DNA of 64,000 bases from Permianibacter fluminis. GTDB taxonomy: Bacteria > Pseudomonadota > Gammaproteobacteria > Enterobacterales > Permianibacteraceae. The stretch spans positions 1 through 64,000 of the forward strand of contig NZ_JABMEG010000001.1 of assembly GCF_013179735.1 (NCBI RefSeq), given 5' to 3'. Below, piece by piece: positions 26,654-35,823 of the stretch. Position 1 is the first letter of the stretch; every line of letters begins with the position of its first letter. The notes under the pieces were generated by a model that had not been told where the DNA came from, ran no database searches, and saw nothing but the letters and a program-made list of their open reading frames with translations. Made by a program: the position numbers and the translations under genes.

Positions 26654-27496
26654 TCATTTCTCCAGCTGCTGCCCCTTGATGGCCGTCAACGCGGCCCGGG
26701 CCTGCAATTCGGCGTCTTCATAGTGGCGCAGTTCCGCGGCCAGCTGTTCCGGATCGGCCGAGACCAGCCAGTCGTCACCCTTGCGAACATTGATCACTTC
26801 AAAGCTGAGCCGCAAATCGCGGCGGCGCTGCAGCTGGCGATTGCCCCAGGCCGAGAATTGGTTCGGCACCAAGCGGTAATGTTCCAGACTCTGGCCCGGC
26901 AACGGCCGGATCAGTTCGTGGGTCAGCACTTCATGCACCCACGGCTCACTGCGTTCCGAGCTGACCAGGGTGCCGCGCAGCTTGACGCCGGTAACGGCCT
27001 GATCGGTGCGGTTGATCAATTCAAACTCGACCACCGCCTGCGGCATGTAATCGCCGGTGGTCCAGCTGTATTGGGCATTCTGGATACCGACATCGCGCAG
27101 CTGGGCCAGCTCGGCCTTGGCTTGCTCGAGCTTGGCTTTGACTTCCTGCTGCGCCAGCTGCGCCGCCTGGACCGCGCGTTCTTCCCGGCTCTTGCGCAGT
27201 ACCGCCGCCTTTTCAATGATGTCTTCGTAATCATCGCCGTCCAGCACGCCGAGCAGGGCCGGGCCGAGCGTGGCGTCCTTGGCAATTTCGACCGGATCGG
27301 TCGGCGGGGTACCGAGATAGCCGGTTTCCGACAGCGCAATGACCGCGAGCGCATCGGCCAAGACCGCCCGATCGGCGGCCGGGCGCGACTCGGCCATTTC
27401 GCCCACACTTTCAGCCAGCGCGTCCGTGTCGCTGTTGTCGACAGTTGGTTGGCAGGCCGCCAACAATACTAACGACAGGCACAGCAGCTGCCGCAT
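26654..27496 (-). CDS. Lipoprotein with central coiled coil
   Basis: A 280-residue protein. The signal ends in a lipobox LLAAC (Cys about residue 15). Residues about 95-135 are a charged Ala/Glu/Gln coiled coil (AAQLAQQEVKAKLEQAKAELAQ). The C-terminal half is a beta-rich domain with AVVEFELINRTDQAVTGVKL. Predicted in the periplasm, anchored to a membrane. Terminator immediately downstream. I do not recognise a characterised relative. Confidence 0.75.
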   Translation of the reverse strand: MRQLLCLSLVLLAACQPTVDNSDTDALAESVGEMAESRPAADRAVLADALAVIALSETGYLGTPPTDPVEIAKDATLGPALLGVLDGDDYEDIIEKAAVLRKSREERAVQAAQLAQQEVKAKLEQAKAELAQLRDVGIQNAQYSWTTGDYMPQAVVEFELINRTDQAVTGVKLRGTLVSSERSEPWVHEVLTHELIRPLPGQSLEHYRLVPNQFSAWGNRQLQRRRDLRLSFEVINVRKGDDWLVSADPEQLAAELRHYEDAELQARAALTAIKGQQLEK

Positions 27497-27656
27497 AAGG
27501 CCCTCGTCTGAATCAAACAGCCAATAATGTTGCTTATGGTAGCAGGCTGCAGCGGAACCGCAGTGCCAGCGATCCGACCGATGGTGTCAGCCAACCCGTC
27601 AGCCGGCATCGGGGTGGTGTCGGCGCCGGCCCATTCCGCCGCTGCGGCCCGCGCCG

Positions 27657-29846
27657 CTAGCCAATCAGCCGGCGCAGGGCATCGATATCGTAGGCCCGGG
27701 CATAACGTTGCAGCTGCTCGCCCAGCTTGGCCTGCTCCGGTTCGCGGTCGAGCAGCTCGGTGCCAAAGTCGCGGATCCGGGCCAGCGCACCAGCGGTCAG
27801 CCAAGCCCGCAAATGCGCCAGCTCGCTGGCGGACAGCGTTTCACTGAGCGACAGCAATTCCGGCACCGGCGTCGGCGCGGAATGGCTGTAGCGGTATTGC
27901 ACCGGCAGGCATTTGGCGATGGTCGCGCAGGTCTGCGCCAGATCGACCGGTTTCAATACCAGCCCGTCGAAATAGTCACGAATGTCAGCATTGACCTGGG
28001 CGTCGAATACGCTGGCGGTGAACGCCAGCACCGGCAGACCCGGATAGTCACGGCGCAGCCGACGCGCGCACTCAATGCCGTCCATGCCCGGCATCCGGAT
28101 ATCCATGAACACCAGATCCGGACGCGCTGCGGCAATACTGGCCAGCGCCGCCTCGGCCGACTCGACGGTGCTGACCCGAAAACCAATCTGGCGCAACTGC
28201 AGCGCCAGGGTGTCGCGGTTGTGGGCGACATCATCGACGATCAGCAAGCTCGGCGGCGTGCTGTCGAGCAAGGCCAGCGGCGTCGCGACCACACCATCTT
28301 CCACCGGGGCATCGCTGATCGGCATGGCGACGGTAAAGCGGAAACAGGAACCCTGGTTCGGTACGCTTTCCACTTTCAATTCGCCGCCGAGCATTTCGAC
28401 CAGCCGGCGGGCGATCGACAGGCCCAGTCCGGTGCCTTCCTGACGCCATTGCTGGGCAGTGGTGCCGGCCTGTTGGAACGGCTCGAAAATGCGGGCCTGA
28501 TCGCGTTCGGAAATGCCGACACCGGTATCGCGCACGGCAAATTGCAGTTGCCCCGGCTGGACATAGCGCACCGACAATTCGATCTGGCCACGCTCGGTAA
28601 ATTTGACCGCATTGCCGAGCAGATTGATCAGCACCTGTTTCAATTTCGCCGAATCGCCAACCACCGCCAAGGGCAAGCCGGGCTCGCGGATGCTGAGCAA
28701 CTGCAGGCCTTTGGCCTCGGCGCGCGGCCGCACCACGGTCAGCACATCATCGATCAACCGGATCAAGGCAAACGGCGCGTCCAGACGCTCCATCCGGCCC
28801 TGTTCGATTTTGGACAGATCCAGAATGCGGTTGATGAGTTCCAGCAAATGATCAGCACAGCGGTTGATGTTGGCGACAAATTCACGGGCTTCGCTTTCAT
28901 CACGGGTGCCGTGACTGAGCAGCTGGGCGTAACCGATGATGCCGTTCAACGGCGTCCGCAATTCATGGCTCATGTGCGCCAGAAAATAGGTCTTGGCTTC
29001 GTTCGCCTGTTCAGCTTGTTCGCGCGCCGCAATGAGCTCCTGCTCGATGCTGTTGCGGCGCAGAATTTCGGCTTCCAACTGCTGATTGGTGTCACTGAGT
29101 GCGTGCGTGCGCTGGTCGACCATTTCGGTCAGATGCTGCTGGTGCGTACGCAACTCGCTGAACACTTCCAGGTAACGCTGGGCCAGCGCCTGCAATTCGT
29201 TGGGTGGCAATTCGGCGACGACTTTCGGCAGCGCTTCGACATTGCCGGTGTCGATCAAGGCATCCTGCAAATCACACAGCGGTCGGCCAACGTAGCGCTC
29301 CACCAGGATATACATCAGCAGCAGCACCGCCAGGGTAAAGCCGCCGACCAGCGTGACCATGCTGACCAGCGATTCGCTCAGCAGATTGCGCAGCTCACTG
29401 TCGTTGAACCGCAGACTGACGGCGGCCAGTTCGGCACCGCGGGTCTGAATGGTGAACTTGCGTTCGATAACGCCGCCGGAATCGAGCTGCGCCGGCATTT
29501 CCGCCTGCTCCAGCAGCTTGCTGTTGCCGCGCCGATCAAACCACCACTCATAGCGGGCTGCGCTCAGATCGGTGACCCGAACGCTGGCCAGTTCATCGAG
29601 GTACGACAGCGCCTTGACCGCTTCGGCGATCTGGCTTTCATCGAATTCCCAGAGTGGCTCGCGCAGCGCCACCGACAGCACCTCGGTCGCCCCGGCCATG
29701 CGTTGATCGAATTCCTGCTCGTAGGTCGATTTCATCGACTGGAAACGGATGTAGCCGAACAGCGGGATCAGCACCAGCACCAGCACGGCGACCCGAACAA
29801 ACAGCTGCCACTGCAACCGAACCCGACGCGTTGCCGCTTGCGTCAT
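27657..29846 (-). CDS. Hybrid sensor histidine kinase
   Basis: A 729-residue protein. TM1 at about residues 12-32, a periplasmic sensing domain, TM2 at about 165-190, a HAMP-like linker and coiled coil to about 280, HisKA with the phospho-His in FLAHMSHELRTPLNG (about 290), HATPase_c with DTGVGISERDQARIFEPF and GTGLGLSIARRLV, then a receiver domain (about 530-650) with the Asp in DLVFMDIRMPGMDG. A C-terminal helical part of about 70 residues follows. Its start overlaps the stop of the HD-GYP regulator by 4 bases, so the pair is coupled and likely one signalling pathway. Confidence 0.92.
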   Translation of the reverse strand: MTQAATRRVRLQWQLFVRVAVLVLVLIPLFGYIRFQSMKSTYEQEFDQRMAGATEVLSVALREPLWEFDESQIAEAVKALSYLDELASVRVTDLSAARYEWWFDRRGNSKLLEQAEMPAQLDSGGVIERKFTIQTRGAELAAVSLRFNDSELRNLLSESLVSMVTLVGGFTLAVLLLMYILVERYVGRPLCDLQDALIDTGNVEALPKVVAELPPNELQALAQRYLEVFSELRTHQQHLTEMVDQRTHALSDTNQQLEAEILRRNSIEQELIAAREQAEQANEAKTYFLAHMSHELRTPLNGIIGYAQLLSHGTRDESEAREFVANINRCADHLLELINRILDLSKIEQGRMERLDAPFALIRLIDDVLTVVRPRAEAKGLQLLSIREPGLPLAVVGDSAKLKQVLINLLGNAVKFTERGQIELSVRYVQPGQLQFAVRDTGVGISERDQARIFEPFQQAGTTAQQWRQEGTGLGLSIARRLVEMLGGELKVESVPNQGSCFRFTVAMPISDAPVEDGVVATPLALLDSTPPSLLIVDDVAHNRDTLALQLRQIGFRVSTVESAEAALASIAAARPDLVFMDIRMPGMDGIECARRLRRDYPGLPVLAFTASVFDAQVNADIRDYFDGLVLKPVDLAQTCATIAKCLPVQYRYSHSAPTPVPELLSLSETLSASELAHLRAWLTAGALARIRDFGTELLDREPEQAKLGEQLQRYARAYDIDALRRLIG

Positions 29847-30943
29847 GACAACACCTCGTTGGCCGCTGCATGGTGACTGTCGAGATCAAATACCGGCCGC
29901 AGCAATTCCTGATTGCGGACCAGCAATTGCAGCAGATTCGGATCGAAATGTTCCGGCCGGGTGCGGCCATCACCTTCGAGCAAAATGCGGATGGTTTGTT
30001 CGTGCGCAATCGGTTGCTTGTACGGCCGCCGCGAACGCAGCGCGTCATAAGTGTCGACCACGGTCGTGATCCGGGCGGCCAGCGGAATGTCTTCACCGCG
30101 CAGACCATTGGGATAGCCGCTGCCATCAAAACGCTCGTGGTGGCAGCTGGCGATTTCGGCTGCCATCTGAAACAGCGGTTGGGAATATTTGCGCAGGATT
30201 TTTGCGCCGGCTTCGGCATGGGTGCGCATGATTACCCATTCGTCATCGTCAAGCGGCCCGGCCTTGAGCAGGATGCGATCCGGAATCGACACCTTGCCGA
30301 TGTCGTGCAACGGCGCTGCGTGATGAATGCGCCGGCAAAAATCGGCGTCACAACCGGCCAGCTGGGCCAATCGGCTGGCGTATTCACCGATCCGGCGGGT
30401 GTGGTTGCCGGTATCGCGGTCGCGAAATTCACCGGCCCGCGCCAACAACGCCAGTGCTTGCTCGTAGGAATCATTCAACTCGTCGACCAGCATGTGCACG
30501 GTCTTGGTCTTGCGATCGACCTCGTCTTCCAGATGCTCGCGCAGCCGATACAGCTCCAGATGCGTGTTCAGCCGGGCCAGCAATTCATCGGCCTGAAACG
30601 GCTTGCTGACGTAATCCATGCCGCCGACCTGAAAGCCGCGGATCTTGCTTTGCGGTGTGCTGTCCGCCGACAAGAACAGCACCGGGACTTTGCCCAGACC
30701 CGGCAGCAAGCGCAGCCGGGTGCAAGCTTCGTAACCATCCATGCCACCGGGCATCATGACATCCAGCAAAATGATTTCCGGCGTCGCCTGCGGTGCAATC
30801 TGCAAGGCCATTTCACCGCTGTTGGCGGCGAACACATCAAAGCCCTGTCGCTCCAGCATCTCACCCACTACCGCCAGATTGGTGCTGTTGTCATCGACAA
30901 CCAGAACCCGTCCCATTTTTGCCATTCCCGGCCCCACCATCAC
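29843..30943 (-). CDS. Response regulator with HD-GYP c-di-GMP phosphodiesterase
   Basis: A 366-residue protein. The receiver domain has the phospho-acceptor Asp in EIILLDVMMPG (about residue 59) and Lys in YVSKPF. The C-terminal HD-GYP domain has HDIGK and HHERFDGSGYPNGL, both complete, so it should hydrolyse c-di-GMP. Start at 30943, with inner Met codons possible. First gene of the two-gene unit with the hybrid kinase. It would act against cyclases such as the product of 39890-41830. Confidence 0.93.
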   Translation of the reverse strand: MMVGPGMAKMGRVLVVDDNSTNLAVVGEMLERQGFDVFAANSGEMALQIAPQATPEIILLDVMMPGGMDGYEACTRLRLLPGLGKVPVLFLSADSTPQSKIRGFQVGGMDYVSKPFQADELLARLNTHLELYRLREHLEDEVDRKTKTVHMLVDELNDSYEQALALLARAGEFRDRDTGNHTRRIGEYASRLAQLAGCDADFCRRIHHAAPLHDIGKVSIPDRILLKAGPLDDDEWVIMRTHAEAGAKILRKYSQPLFQMAAEIASCHHERFDGSGYPNGLRGEDIPLAARITTVVDTYDALRSRRPYKQPIAHEQTIRILLEGDGRTRPEHFDPNLLQLLVRNQELLRPVFDLDSHHAAANEVLS

Positions 30944-31066
30944 TGTGTCTGCCCAGCTGAACTGGCTGAAGTCTAGTCCATGATGCCGACCCGAGATCGT
31001 CGGGTCAGCGCTGGCGTGCCCGCCTGACGGCTCATCTACACGCCACGTAGTCGTTGTAATGTCGCC

Positions 31067-31978
31067 TCAATGCGCCGCTCGCATGGCCTTGCCGGCGGTC
31101 GGCAGGCCCTGGTGCGCGCGCAGCAACTGCACCAAATGGATCAACGTCCGCCGCCGCGAGGTGCTGGCCCGAAACACCAGCCCGACATTGCGCTCGGTGC
31201 TGGCTTTCAGCGGCAAATAACGGACGCCGTCCTCCTGCTCGCGCACCGCCATTTTCGGCATCAGGGTAATGCCGATGCCACCGGCCACCATCTGCCGCAG
31301 CGTTTCCAGACTGCTGGCGCGAAAGGTGGCGTTCTCGCCGGCGCCGGCCAGATGACAGACTTCCAGCGCCTGATCACGCAGGCAGTGGCCGTCTTCGAGC
31401 AGCAGCAGCGACTGGCCCTGCAAATCCTCCAGCTCGACCTGCTTGCGTTTGGCCAGCGCATGTTGCTTTGGCACCGCCAGCATGAATGGCTCATGAAACA
31501 GCGAAATGGCTTCCAGGCCCTCATGCGGAACCGGCAGAGCCAGCAGCGCAGCATCGAGCTCACCACGCAGCACCAATTGCACCAGATGCGGCGTTTTGTC
31601 TTCGACCAGAAACAATTTCAGATCCGGCAATTTCTGCCGCAGCAATGGCAGCACCTGTGGCAGGTAATACGGCGCCAGCGTCGGAAAGGCGCCCAGCCGC
31701 AATTCGCCGACCAGCGGATCCGACGCCGAGCGCGCCAGCTGCACCAGCGCATCGGCTTCCGAGACGACCCGGCGCGCACGCGCGGCAATGTCGGCGCCGA
31801 GCGTGGTCAATTGCACTCGCCGGCTGTCGCGTTCAATCAACTGCGCGCCCAGATATTCCTCCAGCTTTTTCAGCTGCTGACTCAAGGTCGGCTGCGAGAC
31901 ATGGCAGGCCTCGGCCGCCTTGCCGAAATGCTTGTATTCCGCCACCGCTACCAGGTACTGCAAATCACGCAAATTCAT
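31067..31978 (-). CDS. oxyR: Hydrogen peroxide-responsive regulator OxyR
   Basis: A 303-residue LysR-type regulator. The N-terminal helix-turn-helix has HFGKAAEACHVSQPTLSQQLKKLE. The two redox cysteines are in GHCLRDQALEVCHL, the spacing of OxyR Cys199/Cys208. The start at 31978 (MNLRDLQYLV) is the conserved one. Divergent from ahpC-ahpD, its expected targets. Confidence 0.96.
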   Translation of the reverse strand: MNLRDLQYLVAVAEYKHFGKAAEACHVSQPTLSQQLKKLEEYLGAQLIERDSRRVQLTTLGADIAARARRVVSEADALVQLARSASDPLVGELRLGAFPTLAPYYLPQVLPLLRQKLPDLKLFLVEDKTPHLVQLVLRGELDAALLALPVPHEGLEAISLFHEPFMLAVPKQHALAKRKQVELEDLQGQSLLLLEDGHCLRDQALEVCHLAGAGENATFRASSLETLRQMVAGGIGITLMPKMAVREQEDGVRYLPLKASTERNVGLVFRASTSRRRTLIHLVQLLRAHQGLPTAGKAMRAAH

Positions 31979-32025
31979 TGCGGGTTCTCCAGCCATGCGC
32001 GCCGCGGCCACCGGCCGGCGCAATC

Positions 32026-32040
32026 ATAGGCAATGCCTAT
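32026..32040. promoter_or_regulatory. OxyR-like palindrome in the oxyR-ahpC gap
   Basis: ATAGGCAATGCCTAT is a perfect palindrome (ATAGGCA-A-TGCCTAT) with the ATAG...CTAT ends of the OxyR consensus half, 48 bases before the oxyR start. A second half 7 bases further on (ATTAAACCATTCGAA) is weak. It may serve autoregulation, with ahpC controlled by the same or another site. Confidence 0.65.
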
Positions 32041-32097
32041 CAGACTGATTAAACCATTCGAATGGGCTTGGCAAGCGCTTTCCCCGAAGATGGCGTC

Positions 32098-32160
32098 GCC
32101 AAAACGAAGACACCATCGTCAGCAGTGATACGCCATTGCCGATGATGGTCGTGTTTTGGC
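32098..32160 (+). other. Long imperfect hairpin in the ahpC leader region
   Basis: GCCAAAAC...ACCATCGTC pairs with GATGATGGT...GTTTTGGC, leaving a small internal loop and an about 20-base apical loop. It lies in the 308-base oxyR-ahpC gap, about 125 bases before ahpC. No function is evident. The rest of the gap holds no gene. Confidence 0.4.
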
Positions 32161-32286
32161 AACCGCCGGGCTGGCAACCACAGCAGGCACTGAACACATC
32201 GCCCGCTTGCGCCGTCTCAGCGCCGCTAGCGTGACGCGGGTCTGAATTAACCGAATACATTTTTTCCCTTAGCAGGAGTTGCACCC

Positions 32287-32826
32287 ATGTTGTCCGTAGG
32301 TAAAAAACTGCCAGCGTTTAACCTGAAAGCCGTCGTCAGCAGCGACATCAACACCGCCTTCGTTGATGTCCGCAACGATCAATTTGCTGGCAAATGGCTG
32401 GTGCTGTTTGCCTGGCCGAAGGATTTCACCTTTGTCTGCCCGACCGAGATTGCCGAGTTTGGCAAATTGAATGGCGAATTTGCCGATCGCGGTGCGCAAG
32501 TGCTGGGTCTGTCGACTGACTCGGAGTTTGTCCACCTGGCCTGGCGCCAGCACAAGGAAGAGCTGAACAAGCTGCCGTTCCCGATGCTGGCCGACATCAA
32601 GCGCGAGTTGTCGGATGCGCTTGGCATTCTCGATGCCGAAGAAGGCGTTGCCCAGCGCGCGACCTTCATCGTTGATCCGGAAGGCGTGATTCGGTTTGTC
32701 ATGGTGACCGATCTGAATGTCGGCCGTAACGTCAAGGAAGTGCTGCGGGTGCTCGATGCACTGCAAACCGACGAACTGTGCCCGTGCAACTGGCAAAAAG
32801 GCCAGGACACGCTGAAAGTCGCCTGA
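32287..32826 (+). CDS. ahpC: Peroxiredoxin AhpC
   Basis: A 179-residue two-Cys peroxiredoxin that reduces H2O2 and alkyl peroxides. The peroxidatic Cys is in DFTFVCPTE (about residue 51) and the resolving Cys in ELCPCNWQKG near the C-terminus. AGGAG precedes the ATG. The type with a CPCNW tail is usually paired with AhpD, encoded next. Confidence 0.95.
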   Translation: MLSVGKKLPAFNLKAVVSSDINTAFVDVRNDQFAGKWLVLFAWPKDFTFVCPTEIAEFGKLNGEFADRGAQVLGLSTDSEFVHLAWRQHKEELNKLPFPMLADIKRELSDALGILDAEEGVAQRATFIVDPEGVIRFVMVTDLNVGRNVKEVLRVLDALQTDELCPCNWQKGQDTLKVA

Positions 32827-32847
32827 GCCTGATCGGATCTGAACTGG

Positions 32848-32877
32848 TCGCAGCGGCTCGTGACCGAGCCGCTGCGA
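32848..32877 (+). other. 13-bp hairpin between ahpC and ahpD
   Basis: TCGCAGCGGCTCG-TGAC-CGAGCCGCTGCGA is a perfect stem just after the ahpC stop and without a T-run. It could protect the 3' end of ahpC mRNA or partly stop transcription so that AhpC is made in excess over AhpD. Confidence 0.6.
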
Positions 32878-32944
32878 ACCACACTGAATATTTCACTGAA
32901 CCCTTATCGAGCGCGCGTGTGAACCACGTGCGCAGGAGCGAGTC

Positions 32945-33502
32945 ATGTCCACCGAAAATGTCGCCGGCACTTCCGCCATTGAAACGCTGCGCGCCGCCCT
33001 GCCTGACTCGGCGCGCGACATCAAACTGAACCTCGGCACGGTGCTGACCACCGACGGCGCGCCGGATCTGAACGACCAGCAGATCTGGAGCATTGCGCTC
33101 GCCGTTGCCTACTCAACCAAGCATGATCGCGTTGCCACCGCCGTCGAGGCCGACGCCCGTTTGCATCTCGATGACGTGCACGTCAATGCCGCCCGCACCG
33201 CTGCCACGGTGATGGCGATGAACAATGTCTACTACCGTTTTCTGCATCTTGCCGGTGACAGCGAGCTGAGCAAATTGCCGGCCCGGCTGCGGATGAACGG
33301 TTTGGCCAATCACGGTATTGCCAAACTTGATTTTGAATTGATGGCGCTGGCGGTATCGGCCGTCAATGGCTGCGGCATGTGCATCGAGTCACACGTGCAT
33401 GAGGTCAGCAAGCAAGGCGCCAGCAAACTGGCGATCCAGTCGAGCGCCCGCATCGCGGCGGTGATCGTCGCGACCGTGCAGGCGCTGAGCTTGCCGCAGT
33501 AA
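32945..33502 (+). CDS. ahpD: AhpD-type alkylhydroperoxidase
   Basis: A 185-residue carboxymuconolactone-decarboxylase-fold protein. The catalytic CGMC with the downstream His (ESHVHEV) is near residues 141-151. Relatives reduce AhpC through bound lipoamide. CAGGAG precedes the ATG. Probably one operon with ahpC. Confidence 0.95.
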   Translation: MSTENVAGTSAIETLRAALPDSARDIKLNLGTVLTTDGAPDLNDQQIWSIALAVAYSTKHDRVATAVEADARLHLDDVHVNAARTAATVMAMNNVYYRFLHLAGDSELSKLPARLRMNGLANHGIAKLDFELMALAVSAVNGCGMCIESHVHEVSKQGASKLAIQSSARIAAVIVATVQALSLPQ

Positions 33503-33551
33503 TCAGCATCACGCGGGAGCGGCAGCCGGCAGCGGCGTTTGGCCGCTGCGG

Positions 33552-34454
33552 TTACGGCGCCCGGTGCAGTTGCTGCTCGCGGTACAGCAGATACAGACCG
33601 CAGGCGATCACCACCGACGCGCCGGCCAGCATGCTGGCGCGCGGCACGGCCTGCCAGACCAGAAAATCGAGCAGCACGCCCCAGATGATGGCGGTGTATT
33701 CAAACGGCGCCACCACACCGGCCGGCGCCCGGCGAAACGCTTCGGTAATGAAATATTGACCGAGTGCGCCGGTCAGGCCAACGCCGATGAACCACGGCCA
33801 GTGCTGCCAGTTGATCGGCGTCCAGTTTGGTGCCGCCAGACTGGTCGCGCCGAGCGACAGAAAAATGGTGAACCAGAACATCATCGCGGCGGTGCTGTCG
33901 GTGCGACCGATGATGCGGGTCAGAATGGCCGAGAACGCGTAACAGGCAGCGGCGAACAACACCGCCAGCGCACCCAGACTGAAAAAGCCGGTGCCGCTCG
34001 GCCGCAGCATGATCAGCACGCCGATAAAACCGATCACAATCGCCAGCCAGCGCTGCCATTCGACATGCTCTTTCAGCAGCGGCACCGAGAAAGCCGTGAT
34101 CAGCAGTGGCGCGACGAAAAAGATCGAATAGGCATCGGTCAGGCTGAGCGAATGCACGCCGTAAATGAACGCCGCCAGCATCAGCACGCCAATCCCGGCG
34201 CGCAGCGCATGCAAAGGAAGCCGCGCCGGCCACATCGCCGACCAGCGTTGCCGCCATAGCAGTGACAGCAGGACAAACGGCGTCGCGGTCAGCCCGCGCA
34301 GGGCGCTGACTTGCATCGGCGGGTAATGCACGACCAGCATTTTCAGGAACGCATCCATGCCGGAAAACAGGGCAATCGCACACAGCATGGCGATGATGCC
34401 GCGCCGGCGTTCGCGCTGGGCGCGCTGGCGGTCGCTGTCTGTCAGGCTGGTCAT
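33552..34454 (-). CDS. EamA (DMT) family transporter
   Basis: A 300-residue protein with ten membrane helices in two EamA repeats. Features include GMDAFLKMLVVHYPPMQ near the N-terminus and SVPLLKEHVEWQRW. Substrate unknown, since the family exports amino acids, nucleosides or other metabolites. Convergent with ahpD. Confidence 0.85.
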   Translation of the reverse strand: MTSLTDSDRQRAQRERRRGIIAMLCAIALFSGMDAFLKMLVVHYPPMQVSALRGLTATPFVLLSLLWRQRWSAMWPARLPLHALRAGIGVLMLAAFIYGVHSLSLTDAYSIFFVAPLLITAFSVPLLKEHVEWQRWLAIVIGFIGVLIMLRPSGTGFFSLGALAVLFAAACYAFSAILTRIIGRTDSTAAMMFWFTIFLSLGATSLAAPNWTPINWQHWPWFIGVGLTGALGQYFITEAFRRAPAGVVAPFEYTAIIWGVLLDFLVWQAVPRASMLAGASVVIACGLYLLYREQQLHRAP

Positions 34455-34766
34455 TGCTGGGCATCCGAATCCGGCGCCGACGGCGCCGCAGGGCCGGGCA
34501 TTCTAGCTGAGCAGGGCCGTCACTGCCGGTCATGCGGTGGTTCGGGCTAGACCCGCCTGGCTGGACCCGCCCGGCCAAGACCAGCCATGGCGCGCGGGAC
34601 CGCGAGCGTCCTCCGGTATCGCCCACGTACAACCGGCACGCCGGACCCCGTTGGCAGCCAGTGAGCGCTGGCGGTGGCTGTCATCAGCCGGCTTTCGCCG
34701 GTCTCCGATCGGCCGCTCAGCAGTGCTACCATGCGCGCCCTTTTTCTGTTGCCGGTCGTCCGTCCC
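34455..34766. other. DMT gene-rdgC intergenic region
   Basis: A very GC-rich gap between divergent genes. Open frames seen here are out-of-frame extensions. GCTACCAT at about 34727 could be part of the rdgC promoter. Nothing else recognised. Confidence 0.5.
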
Positions 34767-35672
34767 ATGCAGTTCCGCCACCTCTGCCTGTATCGCATCC
34801 GCCCCGAAGCCCTGCCGAATCTGGAAACCCTGGAGGCGGCGCTGCGCGAGCAGCCGTTTGCCCCGTGTGGCGCGACCGAGCCGCAGCGGGTCGGCTGGGT
34901 ACCGGCACTGGATGACGAAAGCACCGCCTACGTCCACAGCGGCAGCGGTACTGGCACCTGGCTGGTCCGGCTGCGCGAACAGCGCCGGCTGCTGCCGGCC
35001 GGGGTGATCCGCGAGCAGCTGGAAGATCAGGTGCGGCAGATTCAGGACAAGGAAGGTCGCAAGCTCGGCAAGAAAGAAATTGTCCGGCTCAAAGACGAGC
35101 TGATGTTCACGCTGCTGCCACGCGCGTTCACCAAGACCGGCGACACGCTGGCCTTGATCGCGCCGGAAGCCGGGCTGATTCTGGTCGGCGCCGGCAGCCT
35201 GACCAAAGGCGAATTGCTGCTGAACGCATTGCGGCTGGCGCTGGGCTCGTTGCCGGTGGCGCGGCCGGCGTTCTCGGCGCCGATCCCGGCCTTTTTGACT
35301 GCCTGGCTGCAAGGCGAGCGCGAAATGCCGGCCGGTTTCACCTTGGAAGACGCCTGCGAAATTGCCGATGAAGAAGGCACCGTGCGCTGCAAGGGCATCG
35401 ATCTGGTCAGCGACGAAATCCGCAAGCATCTGGAACTCGGCCGGGAAGTGCGCAAGCTGGCGCTGACCTTCGAAGACTCGCTGAGCTTTACCTTGCTGCC
35501 GGATGCCCGGCTCGCCAACATGAAACTGTCCGAGCGACTCAGCGGCGAACTCGACAGCCAGTTCAGTGGCGACAAGTTCGAAAACCTCGATGCCGAATAC
35601 CAGCTCTGGTCGCTGACGCTGCTGCGTCTGCTGCCGCGTCTGCTCAGCAGCATTGGTGAGACCGCCAGCTAA
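34767..35672 (+). CDS. rdgC: Recombination-associated protein RdgC
   Basis: A 301-residue DNA-binding ring protein. It starts MQFRHLCLYRI, and the family segment KEEIVRLKDELMFTLLPRAF-like appears as KKEIVRLKDELMFTLL near residue 105, with LLVGAGS-like ILVGAGSLTKGE later. RdgC binds DNA without sequence preference and restrains RecA. Length matches E. coli RdgC (303). Confidence 0.95.
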   Translation: MQFRHLCLYRIRPEALPNLETLEAALREQPFAPCGATEPQRVGWVPALDDESTAYVHSGSGTGTWLVRLREQRRLLPAGVIREQLEDQVRQIQDKEGRKLGKKEIVRLKDELMFTLLPRAFTKTGDTLALIAPEAGLILVGAGSLTKGELLLNALRLALGSLPVARPAFSAPIPAFLTAWLQGEREMPAGFTLEDACEIADEEGTVRCKGIDLVSDEIRKHLELGREVRKLALTFEDSLSFTLLPDARLANMKLSERLSGELDSQFSGDKFENLDAEYQLWSLTLLRLLPRLLSSIGETAS

Positions 35673-35700
35673 GCCGGGACTGCTTTCGCTCGGCCGTATT

Positions 35701-35770
35701 TTTCCATCTAACAACCGTTTTCCATCGAACAACAGTTTCACCTCAATCAACATTTTCACCTCGAGCTACA
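35701..35770. repeat. Four degenerate 17-18-bp tandem repeats
   Basis: Units start at 35701, 35719, 35736 and 35754 with patterns TTTCCATCTAACAACCG, TTTCCATCGAACAACAG, TTTCACCTCAATCAACA and TTTCACCTCGAGCTACA. They lie between rdgC and the esterase gene, about 55 bases before its ATG. Confidence 0.7.
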
Positions 35771-35823
35771 CTTTTTCGTTGCCGACTGGTCGAACGCCGT
35801 CGTCAACGAAAAAGGAGTCGGGC

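Noticed and set aside
27708-29876. 722-residue plus-strand frame opposite the hybrid histidine kinase
   Set aside because: Mirror frame of a gene with complete HisKA, HATPase and receiver motifs. The Gln/Arg/His-rich composition is typical of antisense translation.
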